A stretch of 64,000 nucleotides of DNA from Caenibius sp. WL (GCF_019803445.1 NZ_CP081844.1:3050501-3114500); one strand, 5' to 3'. Counted from the first letter of the stretch, positions 49,294-58,321 are shown. Translations and numbers: made by a program. Notes: a model not told the origin generated them from the sequence alone.

Positions 49294-50247
49294 GTGGAAC
49301 GGTCCCCGCCCCACCCGCTGACGTTTACCCCCACGGTCCTCAACCAGTTCGACGTCGGCCCCGGCCGTCTCGAACTGGTTGAGTGGCTGTGGCCGGATAT
49401 GTTCGAATTTACGCGAACGGAATCCGAGCTGATGCTGGAAATGTCGATCCCGCCGCTGGCGGCCGACGCTTCCGCCTGTTTCCCGGACATTGCGCCGGAA
49501 AAATACTGCTTCATGGGCACGCTGTTCGTCCGCTATCCCGGCATTGCCGTAAGCGGCCGGTCCGAAGGCGGGCGGATCCGGGTGATCCGCTGCGTTTTCG
49601 AAGAAGGCACGGCGCACAAGATTCTGCGCCACAAGCCGCATCCCCCGCTCGATTTCCTGCAATCGCTGCTCAATGTCCGTAGCGATGCCCTGCGCACGCT
49701 GATGCGCCTCGCCCATCGTGAACTGATAAACCCGGTCGACCGTTCGCCCGAAGCGATCGAGGCGCTGATGCGGGTGATCGTGGTGGAGATGGAACGCCTG
49801 TTCGAACGCCAGCGCGACAGCCAGTCGAGCGGCCGTCTGGCCGCCTGGCAATACCGCCGTATCCGGGAACGGCTGATGGAAGGCGGCGGACAGCCTGCGG
49901 TGGCCGATCTGGCCCGCCTTTGCGGGATCAGCAGCCGCCACCTGCACCGCCAGTTCCTTGCTCTCACCGGCAAGACGATCTCCAAATATATCGAGAATTT
50001 CTGGGTCGAACAGGCGAAGGAACTGTTGCTGGCGCGGCATATTTCCATCAAGGAAATCGCCCAGCGCTGCGGCTTTTCGCATGCCAACAGCTTTTCGCGG
50101 GCTTTCCGCAGAGTGAGCGGGCTGTCGCCGCAGAAATTCAGGCAACGCGCCGGCGATGGCGCGGACATATTCCAGCAGCCGCACGAGGGCGCCACGCCCG
50201 ATTCCGGCGGCTTCAAGCGAGAGGACGCGGAGACAGTATATGACTGA
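49294..50247 (+). CDS. AraC-family transcriptional regulator
   Basis: This 317-residue protein has a C-terminal AraC DNA-binding domain with two HTHs: VADLARLCGISSRHLHRQFL near residue 208 and IKEIAQRCGFSHANSFSRAF near 253. The ending LSPQKFRQR follows. The N-terminal 190 residues should be the effector-binding part but match no family I recall. The GTG at 49294 lies one base after the EthD stop. Placement inside the operon suggests local control, perhaps by a steroid-derived ligand. Confidence 0.86.
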   Translation: MERSPPHPLTFTPTVLNQFDVGPGRLELVEWLWPDMFEFTRTESELMLEMSIPPLAADASACFPDIAPEKYCFMGTLFVRYPGIAVSGRSEGGRIRVIRCVFEEGTAHKILRHKPHPPLDFLQSLLNVRSDALRTLMRLAHRELINPVDRSPEAIEALMRVIVVEMERLFERQRDSQSSGRLAAWQYRRIRERLMEGGGQPAVADLARLCGISSRHLHRQFLALTGKTISKYIENFWVEQAKELLLARHISIKEIAQRCGFSHANSFSRAFRRVSGLSPQKFRQRAGDGADIFQQPHEGATPDSGGFKREDAETVYD

Positions 50248-51112
50248 CAGAAAAGTGGCGCTGGTTACCGGGGCGAGCCGCGGCGCGGGCGCGGGCATTG
50301 CCCGCGGCTTCGGCGAACTGGGCTACACCGTCTATGTCACCGGCCGCACCGTGGCCCCGGGGGACGCCAAGGGGTGGGATGGATCAGTCCTGCCCGGCAC
50401 CGTCGCGGAAACCGCCGCCAGGATCACCGAACTGGGCGGCCAGGGCATTCCCGTGCTGTGCGACCATGCCGACGATGCCCAGGTCGCCCGGCTGTTCGAA
50501 CAGATCGAGGCAGAACAGGGCCGTCTCGATATCCTCGTCAACAACGCGACCTATATCCATCACCAGCTCATCACCAAGATGCCGTTCTGGGAGAAGGAAC
50601 TGGATGCGCAGAAGATTCTCGATGTCGGCCTGCGCTCGGCCTATGTCGCCAGCTGGCATGCGGCGAAGATCATGGTTCCGCAGGGCAGCGGGCTGATCGG
50701 CATGGTCTCCTCCTTCGGCGCGACCTGTTACATGCACGGCCCCGCCTATGGGGCGCAGAAAGCCGGGCTGGACAAGCTGGCGCACGATATGTGGCACGAT
50801 CTGCGCGACACCGGCGTTGCTGCCGTCTCGATCTGGCTCGGCCCGCAAATGACCGAGCGGGCGAAGATTTCGGCCGAAGTCGAACCCGAACAGTACAAGG
50901 AACTGATCGCCACGGCGGAAAATCCCGAATTCACGGCCCATATCCTCGACGCTATCGACAAGGCCCCCAATCGCGACGAACTTTCGGGCCAGACGCTTGT
51001 CGGCGCGGAAATCGCCAAGGCGCTGGGTGTCACCGATCGCGGGGTGGAGCGTCCGTCCTATCGCGAAATGCTGGGCACCCCGCGCGAGCGCAATTTCGCC
51101 GCGATCTACTGA
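50240..51112 (+). CDS. SDR of the DHRS1-like group
   Basis: This 290-residue SDR has TGASRGAGAG, TVYVTGRT and YGAQKAGLDKLAHDM. It resembles the DHRS1-like group of reductases, which act on ketones including steroids in animals. The start codon overlaps the end of the AraC gene by 8 bases. The C-terminal RGVERPSYREMLGTPRERNF is unusual for classical SDRs. The substrate is unknown. Confidence 0.86.
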   Translation: MTDRKVALVTGASRGAGAGIARGFGELGYTVYVTGRTVAPGDAKGWDGSVLPGTVAETAARITELGGQGIPVLCDHADDAQVARLFEQIEAEQGRLDILVNNATYIHHQLITKMPFWEKELDAQKILDVGLRSAYVASWHAAKIMVPQGSGLIGMVSSFGATCYMHGPAYGAQKAGLDKLAHDMWHDLRDTGVAAVSIWLGPQMTERAKISAEVEPEQYKELIATAENPEFTAHILDAIDKAPNRDELSGQTLVGAEIAKALGVTDRGVERPSYREMLGTPRERNFAAIY

Positions 51113-51144
51113 CCCCTGCCTGCCCCGTTACCGAGGAGAGAATG

Positions 51145-51429
51145 ATGGCCATCAAAGTTGTCTATGACATGACCGCCACCGCCGGAAAGGGCGATGAATT
51201 CGCACAGGCGCTGGCCGATCTCGCCGCTGTCGTCAGCCCGCTGGCAGGCTGCGACGGCATCGACATCCTGCGCAAGCAGGACAATGCGGACCAGTTCCTG
51301 TTCGTGGAAAGCTGGCAGTCCGGCGAAGCCTATGCCGAAGCCAGCAAGCTGGTGCCGCAAACGGCGTTTGCTCCGCTCAAGCCCCTGTTCGCCGCGCCGC
51401 CCGCGCGGTCGGTTTACGACGCGCAATGA
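51145..51429 (+). CDS. Antibiotic-biosynthesis-monooxygenase-type small protein
   Basis: This 94-residue ABM/EthD-like ferredoxin-fold protein has an MAIKVVYDMTATAGKGDEF start and a LFVESWQSGEAYAEASK segment. I prefer ATG 51145 over 51142 because the GAGGAGAG site ends four bases before 51145. Such proteins are cofactor-free oxygenases or binding proteins. It is the last gene of the 47809-51429 operon and could be a partner of the EthD protein. Confidence 0.8.
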   Translation: MAIKVVYDMTATAGKGDEFAQALADLAAVVSPLAGCDGIDILRKQDNADQFLFVESWQSGEAYAEASKLVPQTAFAPLKPLFAAPPARSVYDAQ

Positions 51430-51436
51430 CCGGCGG

Positions 51437-51460
51437 CGGGCCGGCTTCGCCCCCGGCCCG
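51437..51460 (+). terminator. Hairpin at the end of the SDR-EthD-AraC operon
   Basis: A GGGCCGG arm pairs with CCGGCCC around a CTTCGCCC loop, followed by GTTTCC. It is a moderate terminator candidate lying between the small ABM gene and the convergent TIM-barrel gene. Confidence 0.55.
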
Positions 51461-51472
51461 TTTCCTATAGCG

Positions 51473-52273
51473 CTAGTTTTCCTGCCCGGTCGCCCGCGCC
51501 ATCACCGCGCGCATCGCCTCCACGGCAATGCGCCCGCGCGCCAGTGCGGTGGTGCCCGCCGGGGCCGCGAAAGGCGCTTCCACGGCGATCCGGGCATGGC
51601 CGGGTAGAAGGGGAATCAGTTCCTCCAGCCGGAATTCCCCCTGCCCCGGGGGCAGGCGTTCCCGCGTCGCTTCCACCGCCAGATCGGCAGGGGCGGCAAG
51701 CGGCCCGTCGCTGACCTGCACATGGGCGATCCGTTCAGGCGGCAGCGCGGCAATATCCGCCCAGGTCCCACCGGTACGGATGACGTGCAGCGTATCGATC
51801 GTAAGCCCGACATCATCCCCGCATGCCTCCGCCAGAGCCAGCGCATCGGCCGCAGTCCGCACGGGAGAGAGCGAAAACGCCTCGATGACCATGCGCGTGC
51901 CGGCATTGCGGGCCATTTCGGCCAGACGCGCCATGGAATCCACCCGGCGGCCGGCATCCGCATCCATCGACAGAGCGTTGATTTCTCCGTCCAGTTCGAC
52001 CGCCAGGGCAATCGTGCGTTCCAGCATCGGCCAGTCCGGGCTGGCATCGAGCAGGAACGGCTCCACAATCCCGATGGAAAGGCCATGCGCCCGCAATGCG
52101 GCCATAACATCGCGCCGGGCGGCCTGATCGGTGACCAGATCGAGATAGGGCCCGATCGGCAGCGGCCGCGCGAACAGGCTCACACTGGAACAGGCGAGCT
52201 GGCCCGCGACCTCGATCATTTCGAGAGCGGGCAGATCGCAGAGCGAAAGGTGATCGAAGCACAATCCTGTCAT
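51473..52273 (-). CDS. Sugar-phosphate isomerase/epimerase-like TIM-barrel protein
   Basis: This 266-residue xylose-isomerase-like protein starts MTGLCFDHLSLCDLPALEM at 52273; the in-frame extension upstream shows no site. It has RMVIEAFSLSPVRTAADAL near residue 130, VGLTIDTLHVIRTGGTWAD near 157 and GEFRLEELIPLLPGHA near 213. The paralogue at 18776-19588 has the same layout. The family includes hydroxypyruvate isomerases, inositol dehydratases and others, so substrate and pathway are open. Confidence 0.8.
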   Translation of the reverse strand: MTGLCFDHLSLCDLPALEMIEVAGQLACSSVSLFARPLPIGPYLDLVTDQAARRDVMAALRAHGLSIGIVEPFLLDASPDWPMLERTIALAVELDGEINALSMDADAGRRVDSMARLAEMARNAGTRMVIEAFSLSPVRTAADALALAEACGDDVGLTIDTLHVIRTGGTWADIAALPPERIAHVQVSDGPLAAPADLAVEATRERLPPGQGEFRLEELIPLLPGHARIAVEAPFAAPAGTTALARGRIAVEAMRAVMARATGQEN

Positions 52274-52581
52274 CCCGCAAGGTTCCAACGATCCGGCGGC
52301 GGCGTCAACCGTTCTCGTGCCGCTTGCAGCGCCTGAGAGAAGCAAGCGATTCGTGGGGACATGCAGCCTGTGCCGCCGCCATGCAGCCCGGTGCTGCAAG
52401 ACCGCTCCCGCACCCCGGGCCCGCCATCCGAAAGGACCATGAAATGATCTCAGTGGGATCATAATACGATACGAATCCCATTTCGCGATTTTGCCGTTTG
52501 CACCATGCGGGGTTACTCTGGGAGTGCACAGGCATGAAGCGCGCAAGGCGCTCTGCCCGTCTTCAATCGGGAGAGATTCGA
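52274..52581. promoter_or_regulatory. Divergent intergenic region before the amidohydrolase gene
   Basis: This 308-base gap holds no gene. It contains an inverted repeat at 52454-52480 and a GGGAGAGA ribosome binding site near 52570. No well-spaced sigma-70 promoter was found by eye. Confidence 0.5.
52454..52480. promoter_or_regulatory. Inverted repeat upstream of the amidohydrolase gene
   Basis: The arms TGGGAT (52454-52459) and ATCCCA (52475-52480) are separated by 15 AT-rich bases. It lies about 100 bases before the start at 52582 and could be an operator for the amidohydrolase-Coq4 pair. Confidence 0.45.
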
Positions 52582-54324
52582 ATGAACGGCATGTTGATCA
52601 AGAACGGTACCGTCGTGGACGGCACCGGCGCCCCGGCATTCCGGGCGGATGTCCGCATCCGCGACGGTGTCATCACCGAAGTCGGCGAAAGTCTGGAAGC
52701 AGGCGGCGAACGCGTTTTCGATGCGAATGGCTGCTATGTCACCCCCGGCTTCATCGAAAGCCATACCCATTACGACGCCAGCATGTGGTGGCAGCCCGAT
52801 CTCGATCCGCTGCCCAGCTACGGCGCGACGACGATGATCCTCGGCAACTGCGGCTTCACCATGGCCCCCCTGCACCCGAGCCAGGAAGCCCGTGAAGAAG
52901 TCATGGGCATTTTCTCCTTCTTCGAAGACATTCCGCTGGAACCGTTCAAGCAGCATGTGAGCTGGGACTGGAACACCTGGTCGGAATATCGCGCCTCGTT
53001 CGAGAAGCGCCTGCAGGTGCCGCTGAACTATGCCAGCTTCGTCGGCCATATTCCGCTGCGCCTTGCCGCGATGGGCATGGATGCGTGGAACCGCGCCGCG
53101 ACGCCCGAAGAAATCGCCAAGATGGCCGAACTGCTTGACGATGCGCTGGCCGCGGGCGCTCTCGGCCTGTCGGACAACCTGCACGATCATGACGGCGACA
53201 ACCGCCCGGTCCCGACCCTGCTGGCCGACGATGCGGAATTCACCGCCCTGTTCGACGTGATGGATCGCTATCCGCACACTTGCTATCAGGTGATCGTCGA
53301 CACGTTCATGCGCAAGACCGGCCCGGACAGCCTCAAGCGGCTCGAAAAGCTGCTCAAGGGCCGCAAGATCCGCGTGCAGATCGCAGGCGCGATCCCTTCG
53401 CTCGAATTCCAGAAGGATATCCTTCCCGCGATGCAGGCCAGCACGCAGTCCATGCGCGATGCGGGCATCGACGTGTGGCCGGGCTATGCCCACGTTTCGC
53501 CCACCAACGTGCTGGGCATCGTCAAGTCGCTGATCTACGCGCAGTCGAACGATTACGTCTGGCACGAAGTCGTGCTGGCCGAAGATCATGACGAAAAGCG
53601 CCGCCTGCTGGCCGATCCCGAATGGCGCGCCCGCGCCCGCGACAGCTGGGACAATCAGGCATGGCCGCATTCGCCGCTGCAAAATCCGCAGGATCTCTAT
53701 CTGATCGACAGCGAAAACGGCACCGGCCCGATCAACATCACGCTGAAGGACTACGCCGAAAGCCGTGGCCTGCACCGCAGCGATGCGATGGCCGAATGGA
53801 TTCTCGCCAACGGCACGCTTTCCACAGTCCACATGGCGCCGTTCCCCAAGGATGAGGAACTGACCATCGACCTGATGAACGACCCCAGGACCGTGGGCAA
53901 CATTTCCGATGCCGGCGCGCACTTGCAGATGCTGTGCGGCGGGGGCGAAAACGCTCTCCTGCTCACCCAGTACGTCCGCGAGGAAAAGAAGCTCTCGCTC
54001 GAACAGGCCGTCCATGTGATGACCGGCAAGCTCGCCACGCACTTCTTCCTCAACGATCGCGGGGTGATCGCACCGGGCAAGCGCGCGGATATCTGCGTGT
54101 TCAATCTGGACGAGATCGAACGCCGCCAGATGATCAAGGCCTGGGACATGCCCGATGGCAAGGGCGGCACGAGCTGGCGCTTCACCCGCGAAGCCATGCC
54201 CGCCCGCCTCACGCTGGTGAACGGCGTGCCCACTTTTGAAAATGGCGCTTACACCGGCAACAAGCCGGGCAAGTTCCTTTCCCCTGCCAACGACAGCGCC
54301 GCTCTTGCGGTTGCAGCGGAGTAA
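52582..54324 (+). CDS. N-acyl-D-amino-acid deacylase-type amidohydrolase
   Basis: This 580-residue amidohydrolase-superfamily protein starts MNGMLIKNGTVVDGTGAPAF. It has the metal motif ESHTHYDASMWW near residue 65, a second region GHIPLRLAAMGM near 155 and a C-terminal composite domain (GVIAPGKRADICVFNLDEI). The family hydrolyses N-acyl-amino acids, but related enzymes cleave lactones and cyclic amides. The gene is followed six bases later by a Coq4-family gene. A role in opening a lactone or conjugate of a steroid is a guess; the substrate is unknown. Confidence 0.83.
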   Translation: MNGMLIKNGTVVDGTGAPAFRADVRIRDGVITEVGESLEAGGERVFDANGCYVTPGFIESHTHYDASMWWQPDLDPLPSYGATTMILGNCGFTMAPLHPSQEAREEVMGIFSFFEDIPLEPFKQHVSWDWNTWSEYRASFEKRLQVPLNYASFVGHIPLRLAAMGMDAWNRAATPEEIAKMAELLDDALAAGALGLSDNLHDHDGDNRPVPTLLADDAEFTALFDVMDRYPHTCYQVIVDTFMRKTGPDSLKRLEKLLKGRKIRVQIAGAIPSLEFQKDILPAMQASTQSMRDAGIDVWPGYAHVSPTNVLGIVKSLIYAQSNDYVWHEVVLAEDHDEKRRLLADPEWRARARDSWDNQAWPHSPLQNPQDLYLIDSENGTGPINITLKDYAESRGLHRSDAMAEWILANGTLSTVHMAPFPKDEELTIDLMNDPRTVGNISDAGAHLQMLCGGGENALLLTQYVREEKKLSLEQAVHVMTGKLATHFFLNDRGVIAPGKRADICVFNLDEIERRQMIKAWDMPDGKGGTSWRFTREAMPARLTLVNGVPTFENGAYTGNKPGKFLSPANDSAALAVAAE

Positions 54325-54330
54325 TTGACC

Positions 54331-55203
54331 ATGGCTACTGAAGCACAAGTGGGCGAAGGCGAACGCGCCTATTTCAACGGCGCGATCCGCAAGATCGAAA
54401 CCGACAGCTCGGTTCTCATCAGTTCGTCGAAGTATCTCAACAATCCTGAACTGCGCGCGCTGATCGCGCAGGAAATGCTCCGCCGCAACGGGGCCGACCT
54501 GCCGAACACCGCCTATATCCCCGAAGTGGTCCAGATTCTCCAGAATCTGGAGGACATGCCGCGGATCATGCAGCTTTTCGAAGAAGAAAAGGCTCGCCTG
54601 CCGGAATTCCGCGCATGGCTGGAAAATCGCAATCTGGCCAATTTCACTATCGAACAGGTGAAGGATTGCAAGCCCGGCACGCTGGGTGAAATGCTGCACA
54701 AGTTCATGGTCGAAAGCGGCTACGAACTCGATATCTTCTATCGCGAAGTGCAGGTGGTGAACGATTTCACTTTCTACCTGCGCCAGACCGCGCTGACCCA
54801 CGATATCGAACACATGATCACCGGCTTCGGCCCGAACCATGGCGGCGAAGTCGCTCTGCTCAACGCCAATCTGCATGCGCGCGTGCGCTATTTCCACCCG
54901 GAACTGGCCGCGTTCTTCAACCGCGTGCAGATCTATCTCAAAGCCAAGACGATCATGAAGGACGGGCTTCACTACCCCGAAGCCATGGCGCTCAATCTCG
55001 AAGCGGAATATCACGGCGCCGTGCAGGGCCGTAACTGGAAATACCCGCTGATGGTCGTCGACTGGCGCAAGTACGTCGATTGGCAGGTCGCAGACATCCG
55101 CAAGGAACTGAACATCACCCCGGTCATCGAAGAAGGCATCTGGGACGATACCAACAAGCTGGTTGACGAAGGCCATCCGCAATATCTGGAAGCGGCCGAA
55201 TAA
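54331..55203 (+). CDS. Coq4-family protein
   Basis: This 290-residue protein starts MATEAQVGEGERAYFNGAIR; a TTG two codons upstream is also open. It carries the Coq4 metal motif H-D-x2-H-x11-E: His157, Asp158, His161 and Glu173, in THDIEHMITGFGPNHGGEVA. Coq4 is known in ubiquinone synthesis, where it has been linked to C1 decarboxylation of the ring. Here it stands among steroid catabolic genes and has a second copy at 63520, so a catabolic role on a ring is an attractive hypothesis. The housekeeping alternative, quinone synthesis, cannot be excluded. Confidence 0.82.
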   Translation: MATEAQVGEGERAYFNGAIRKIETDSSVLISSSKYLNNPELRALIAQEMLRRNGADLPNTAYIPEVVQILQNLEDMPRIMQLFEEEKARLPEFRAWLENRNLANFTIEQVKDCKPGTLGEMLHKFMVESGYELDIFYREVQVVNDFTFYLRQTALTHDIEHMITGFGPNHGGEVALLNANLHARVRYFHPELAAFFNRVQIYLKAKTIMKDGLHYPEAMALNLEAEYHGAVQGRNWKYPLMVVDWRKYVDWQVADIRKELNITPVIEEGIWDDTNKLVDEGHPQYLEAAE

Positions 55204-55235
55204 CGGAATAGAACCGCACGAACGCGGCTTCAACT

Positions 55236-55262
55236 GGGGCGGGCCTTGGGCTCGCCCCTTCT
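55236..55262 (+). terminator. Terminator-like hairpin after the Coq4-family gene
   Basis: A GGGGCG arm pairs with CGCCCC around an 11-base loop, followed by TTCTTCT. It lies 33 bases after the stop at 55203 and before the Lrp genes. Confidence 0.5.
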
Positions 55263-55453
55263 TCTGTCCTCCTGCCACACAAAAACAGCCCGCCAGGGCA
55301 TGGCGCCCGGCAACAACTTTTGTTGACGAATTGGGGGATATCGCGCTTTTTTCGCTGTTCGCGAATGCGGGCTGCCCGTAGTCTGCCAGCCAGCACGGCG
55401 CGCTTTTGCCGTATCGGCCCTGGGCCTATCGATTTTCTGCCATGCGGAGGGGC

Positions 55454-55921
55454 ATGACACAGACATTCAACTTCGACGCGACCGACCGGGCCATCGTGGA
55501 ACTGCTGCGCCAGAACGGGCGCACCACCAACCAGCAGATCGCCGAAAATCTGGGATTGACCGCCACCACCGTGTCATCGCGGATCAAGCGCATGGAAGAC
55601 GCCAACCAGTTGCGCGTGGTGGCCGTGTCCGATTTCGCGGCGCACGGGTTCAATTTCCTGATGGAAGTGGCCATCGAAGTCGACGGCCGCCCCGCTTCGG
55701 AAGTGGGGGAAGAACTGGCCCGCTTTCCCGAGGTGTTCGCCGTGCATCTCGTCACCGGCCGCTACGATCTCGACATGCTGGTGGCGCTGAAGGATTTTGA
55801 CGACCTGTCGCACCTGCTGCTGGACAAGTTCTCGAAAATCCGGGGCATCCGTTCCATGACGCCGGCCATCGTTGTCGATATCATCAAATATCAGTTCGAT
55901 ATCGCCCCGATCGAGGAATGA
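55454..55921 (+). CDS. Lrp/AsnC-family regulator
   Basis: This 155-residue Lrp/AsnC protein starts MTQTFNFDATDRAIVELLRQ after a GGAGGGG site. It has an N-terminal HTH (TTNQQIAENLGLTATTVSSR, near residues 24-43) and a C-terminal RAM ligand domain (FPEVFAVHLVTGRYDLDMLV near 95). It overlaps a second Lrp gene by four bases (ATGA). Lrp proteins sense amino acids or related small molecules. A role in control of the amidohydrolase, Coq4 or SDR genes is suggested by position. Confidence 0.87.
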   Translation: MTQTFNFDATDRAIVELLRQNGRTTNQQIAENLGLTATTVSSRIKRMEDANQLRVVAVSDFAAHGFNFLMEVAIEVDGRPASEVGEELARFPEVFAVHLVTGRYDLDMLVALKDFDDLSHLLLDKFSKIRGIRSMTPAIVVDIIKYQFDIAPIEE

Positions 55922-56418
55922 CGCGGGCCATGGCCGGAACCCAACAGCTCGACGATCTGGACCGCCAACTGGTCGCCATGCTCAGCCGCGATGCGCGCGT
56001 TTCCAACCGCAGGATCGCGGCCGAACTGGGCGTGACCGAAGGCACCGTGCGCGGCCGGATCAAACGCCTTCAGCAGGATGGGCTGATCACCTTCACCGCG
56101 ATCACCGGGCTGGAAATGGCGGCGAAATCGCGGCTTGCCTTCATCAGCATCGATGCCAACGTCAACCATGTCCGCGCCATCGCCCGGCAGATCGCGGATA
56201 TGCCGCTGATCAACGGGGTGATGATCACCATGGGCCAGTTCAATATCCTGGCCATCTGCCTGTTCGAAGATCTCGACAAGCTGGTGGATATCGCATCGGA
56301 CACGATACTCGCCCTGCCCGGCGTGCATCACGTCGAAACCTCGATCGCGGTCAAGACTTACAAGTACAACACGCGGGTCGCCCGCATCGCGGCCGACCCG
56401 CAGGGTGTGGCTCAATAA
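55918..56418 (+). CDS. Lrp/AsnC-family regulator, second of a pair
   Basis: This 166-residue Lrp/AsnC protein starts MTRAMAGTQQLDDLDRQLVA at an ATGA junction with the preceding regulator. Its HTH is VSNRRIAAELGVTEGTVRGR near residues 29-48, and the RAM domain follows from about 72. The two proteins are different enough to suggest distinct roles, or a hetero-oligomer. Its coding end overlaps the convergent SDR gene (56412) by 7 bases. Confidence 0.87.
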   Translation: MTRAMAGTQQLDDLDRQLVAMLSRDARVSNRRIAAELGVTEGTVRGRIKRLQQDGLITFTAITGLEMAAKSRLAFISIDANVNHVRAIARQIADMPLINGVMITMGQFNILAICLFEDLDKLVDIASDTILALPGVHHVETSIAVKTYKYNTRVARIAADPQGVAQ

Positions 56419-57167
56419 ACGGTGGTGCCACCGTCCACCGCGATCGGCTGACCGGTCACGAAACCGGCCGCATCGGAACACAACCACAGCACCGCGGCAG
56501 CGATTTCTTCCGGCCGTCCCATCCGGCCCATCGGCGTCATCTGTTCGATCTTCGCGCGGATTTCCGGGTTGGCGGCGGCCTGCGCCGTCATCGCGGTGTC
56601 GATCACGCCGGGGCACACCGCATTGACGCGAATACCCTGGTTGGCCCAGCGCAGCGCCCCATGCCGCGTCAGCCCGACAACGCCATGCTTCGACGCGGTG
56701 TAGGCAGGCTGCGCGCCGTTGCCAACCAGCCCGTTGATCGAAGCGGTGTTGACGATCGCCCCGCCGCCGCTCTGCAGCATCACTTCGGCTTCTTCGCGCA
56801 TGCACAGCATCACGCCGGTGAGATTGATATCGATGCTGCGCGCCCAGGTGGCATCGTCATATTCGTTGGCGCCCACACTGTTGATGCCCGCGTTGTTGAA
56901 AGCGTAATCCAGCCGCCCGAACTTGGCCACGGCCGCGGCGACCATTGCCTTGACCTGCGCCGGATCGCTGACATCGCAATGCTGGAACACGGCCTTGCCG
57001 CCTTGCGCCGCGATCTGGGCCACGGTTTCCTCGCCCGCCGCGTCCTGCACATCGCAGACCAGCACCGCCGCGCCGGAATGGGCAAACGCCAACGCGGCCG
57101 CCCGGCCGATCCCACCACCCGCGCCGGTTACCAGGGCAACCTTGCCGTCCATTCCGTAATTGATCAT
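56412..57167 (-). CDS. Short-chain dehydrogenase/reductase
   Basis: This 251-residue SDR has the motifs TGAGGGIGRA, FNNAGINSVGANEYDD and YTASKHGVVGLT, ending QPIAVDGGTTVY. I chose the ATG at 57167 (MINYGMDGKVALVTG), six bases after an AAGGAG site; an upstream in-frame start is not supported. It diverges from the old-yellow-enzyme gene at 57251. It resembles 7-alpha- or 3-hydroxysteroid-type SDRs in general form only. Confidence 0.87.
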   Translation of the reverse strand: MINYGMDGKVALVTGAGGGIGRAAALAFAHSGAAVLVCDVQDAAGEETVAQIAAQGGKAVFQHCDVSDPAQVKAMVAAAVAKFGRLDYAFNNAGINSVGANEYDDATWARSIDINLTGVMLCMREEAEVMLQSGGGAIVNTASINGLVGNGAQPAYTASKHGVVGLTRHGALRWANQGIRVNAVCPGVIDTAMTAQAAANPEIRAKIEQMTPMGRMGRPEEIAAAVLWLCSDAAGFVTGQPIAVDGGTTVY

Positions 57168-57250
57168 GCGCGCTCCTTGCATTGCACCGGCCAGCTCTTA
57201 ATCTGACCGGCAAATGGCGGTCAACGCCGCAATGGATCTTGGAAACACGC

Positions 57251-58321
57251 ATGGACGATCTGATCTTTACGCCGACCCGGTTCGGCGCTCTGACTCTTGC
57301 CAACCGTATCGTGATGTCGCCGATGACCCGCAGCCGCGCGGGGGCGGGCGATGCACCGACGACGATGAACGCCGCCTATTACCGCCAGCGGGCCAGCGCC
57401 GGGCTGCTGGTGACCGAAGGCGTGTTCCCCTGCCCCGAAGGGAAAGGCTACTGGCGCACGCCCGGCATCCATTCGCAGCAGCAGATCGACGGATGGGCCC
57501 AAGTGGCGGAAGCCGTCCATGCCGAAGGCGGGCTGATCTCCATGCAACTGATGCATTGCGGCCGCGCCGTCGCCACCGCCAATCGCGGGTATGAGGCCGA
57601 TGTGGTGGCGCCTTCGGCCCTGCCCTGCCCCGATCCGATTCCGGGGCCCGACGGCGTGCCCGTTCCCGCCGCCATGCCGCGTGCGCTGGCCGCCGACGAA
57701 CTGCCGCTGGTGGCCGAACAGCACGCGCAGGCGGCCCGCAATGCCCGAGCCGCCGGGATCGACGCGGTGGAACTGCACTGTTCCAGCGGTTATCTCATCA
57801 ACAGCTTCCTCAATCCCGCCAGCAACAAGCGGGAGGATGCGTTCGGCGGCAGCCCGGAAAACCGCGCCCGTTTCCCGATCATGGTGGTCAAGGCGATGGC
57901 CGAAGCGGTGGGCGCGGACCGGGTCGGCGTGCGCATTTCCCCCGGCAACCCCTACAACGGCATGGACCCCACCGATCCGGGCCCGGTGTTCGCGGCTCTG
58001 CTGGATGGGATCGACGATCTCGGCCTGGCCTATCTCCATGTGCTCGACACCTATCGCCCCGGTTTCGACACCATCGCATTCGTGCGCCGGCACTGGTCCG
58101 GCCCGGTGGCGATCAACAACATGCTGACGCTGGACAAGGCGCGGGCGCTGCTCGCCGGCGGACAGGTCGAAGGCGTATCCTTCGGGCGCGCGTTCATCGG
58201 CAATCCCGATCTTGTCGCCCGCTTCCGGGCCGGGGCCCCGCTTGCCGAGGCGCGGCAGGAACATTTCTACACCGGGGAGGAAGTGGGGTACACCGACTAT
58301 CCCCCTTTCACCGCCGCCTGA
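57251..58321 (+). CDS. NADH:flavin oxidoreductase, old-yellow-enzyme family
   Basis: This 356-residue OYE-type FMN TIM-barrel enzyme has MSPMTRSRAGAGDAPTTMNA near residue 23, ISMQLMHCGRAV near 96 and ELHCSSGYLINSFLNPASNK near 175. The family HxxGR block keeps one histidine. The second substrate-binding histidine is seen in ELHCSS. The C-terminal FMN part has GVSFGRAFIGNPDLVARF. OYEs reduce enones and could act on delta-4 or delta-1 steroid enones. The substrate is not known. Confidence 0.87.
   Translation: MDDLIFTPTRFGALTLANRIVMSPMTRSRAGAGDAPTTMNAAYYRQRASAGLLVTEGVFPCPEGKGYWRTPGIHSQQQIDGWAQVAEAVHAEGGLISMQLMHCGRAVATANRGYEADVVAPSALPCPDPIPGPDGVPVPAAMPRALAADELPLVAEQHAQAARNARAAGIDAVELHCSSGYLINSFLNPASNKREDAFGGSPENRARFPIMVVKAMAEAVGADRVGVRISPGNPYNGMDPTDPGPVFAALLDGIDDLGLAYLHVLDTYRPGFDTIAFVRRHWSGPVAINNMLTLDKARALLAGGQVEGVSFGRAFIGNPDLVARFRAGAPLAEARQEHFYTGEEVGYTDYPPFTAA

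Noticed and set aside
52513-55278. Long antisense open frame (921 codons) over the amidohydrolase and Coq4-family genes
   Set aside because: It spans two unrelated genes and their junction. It has no domain and runs through the terminator-like hairpin at 55236-55262.
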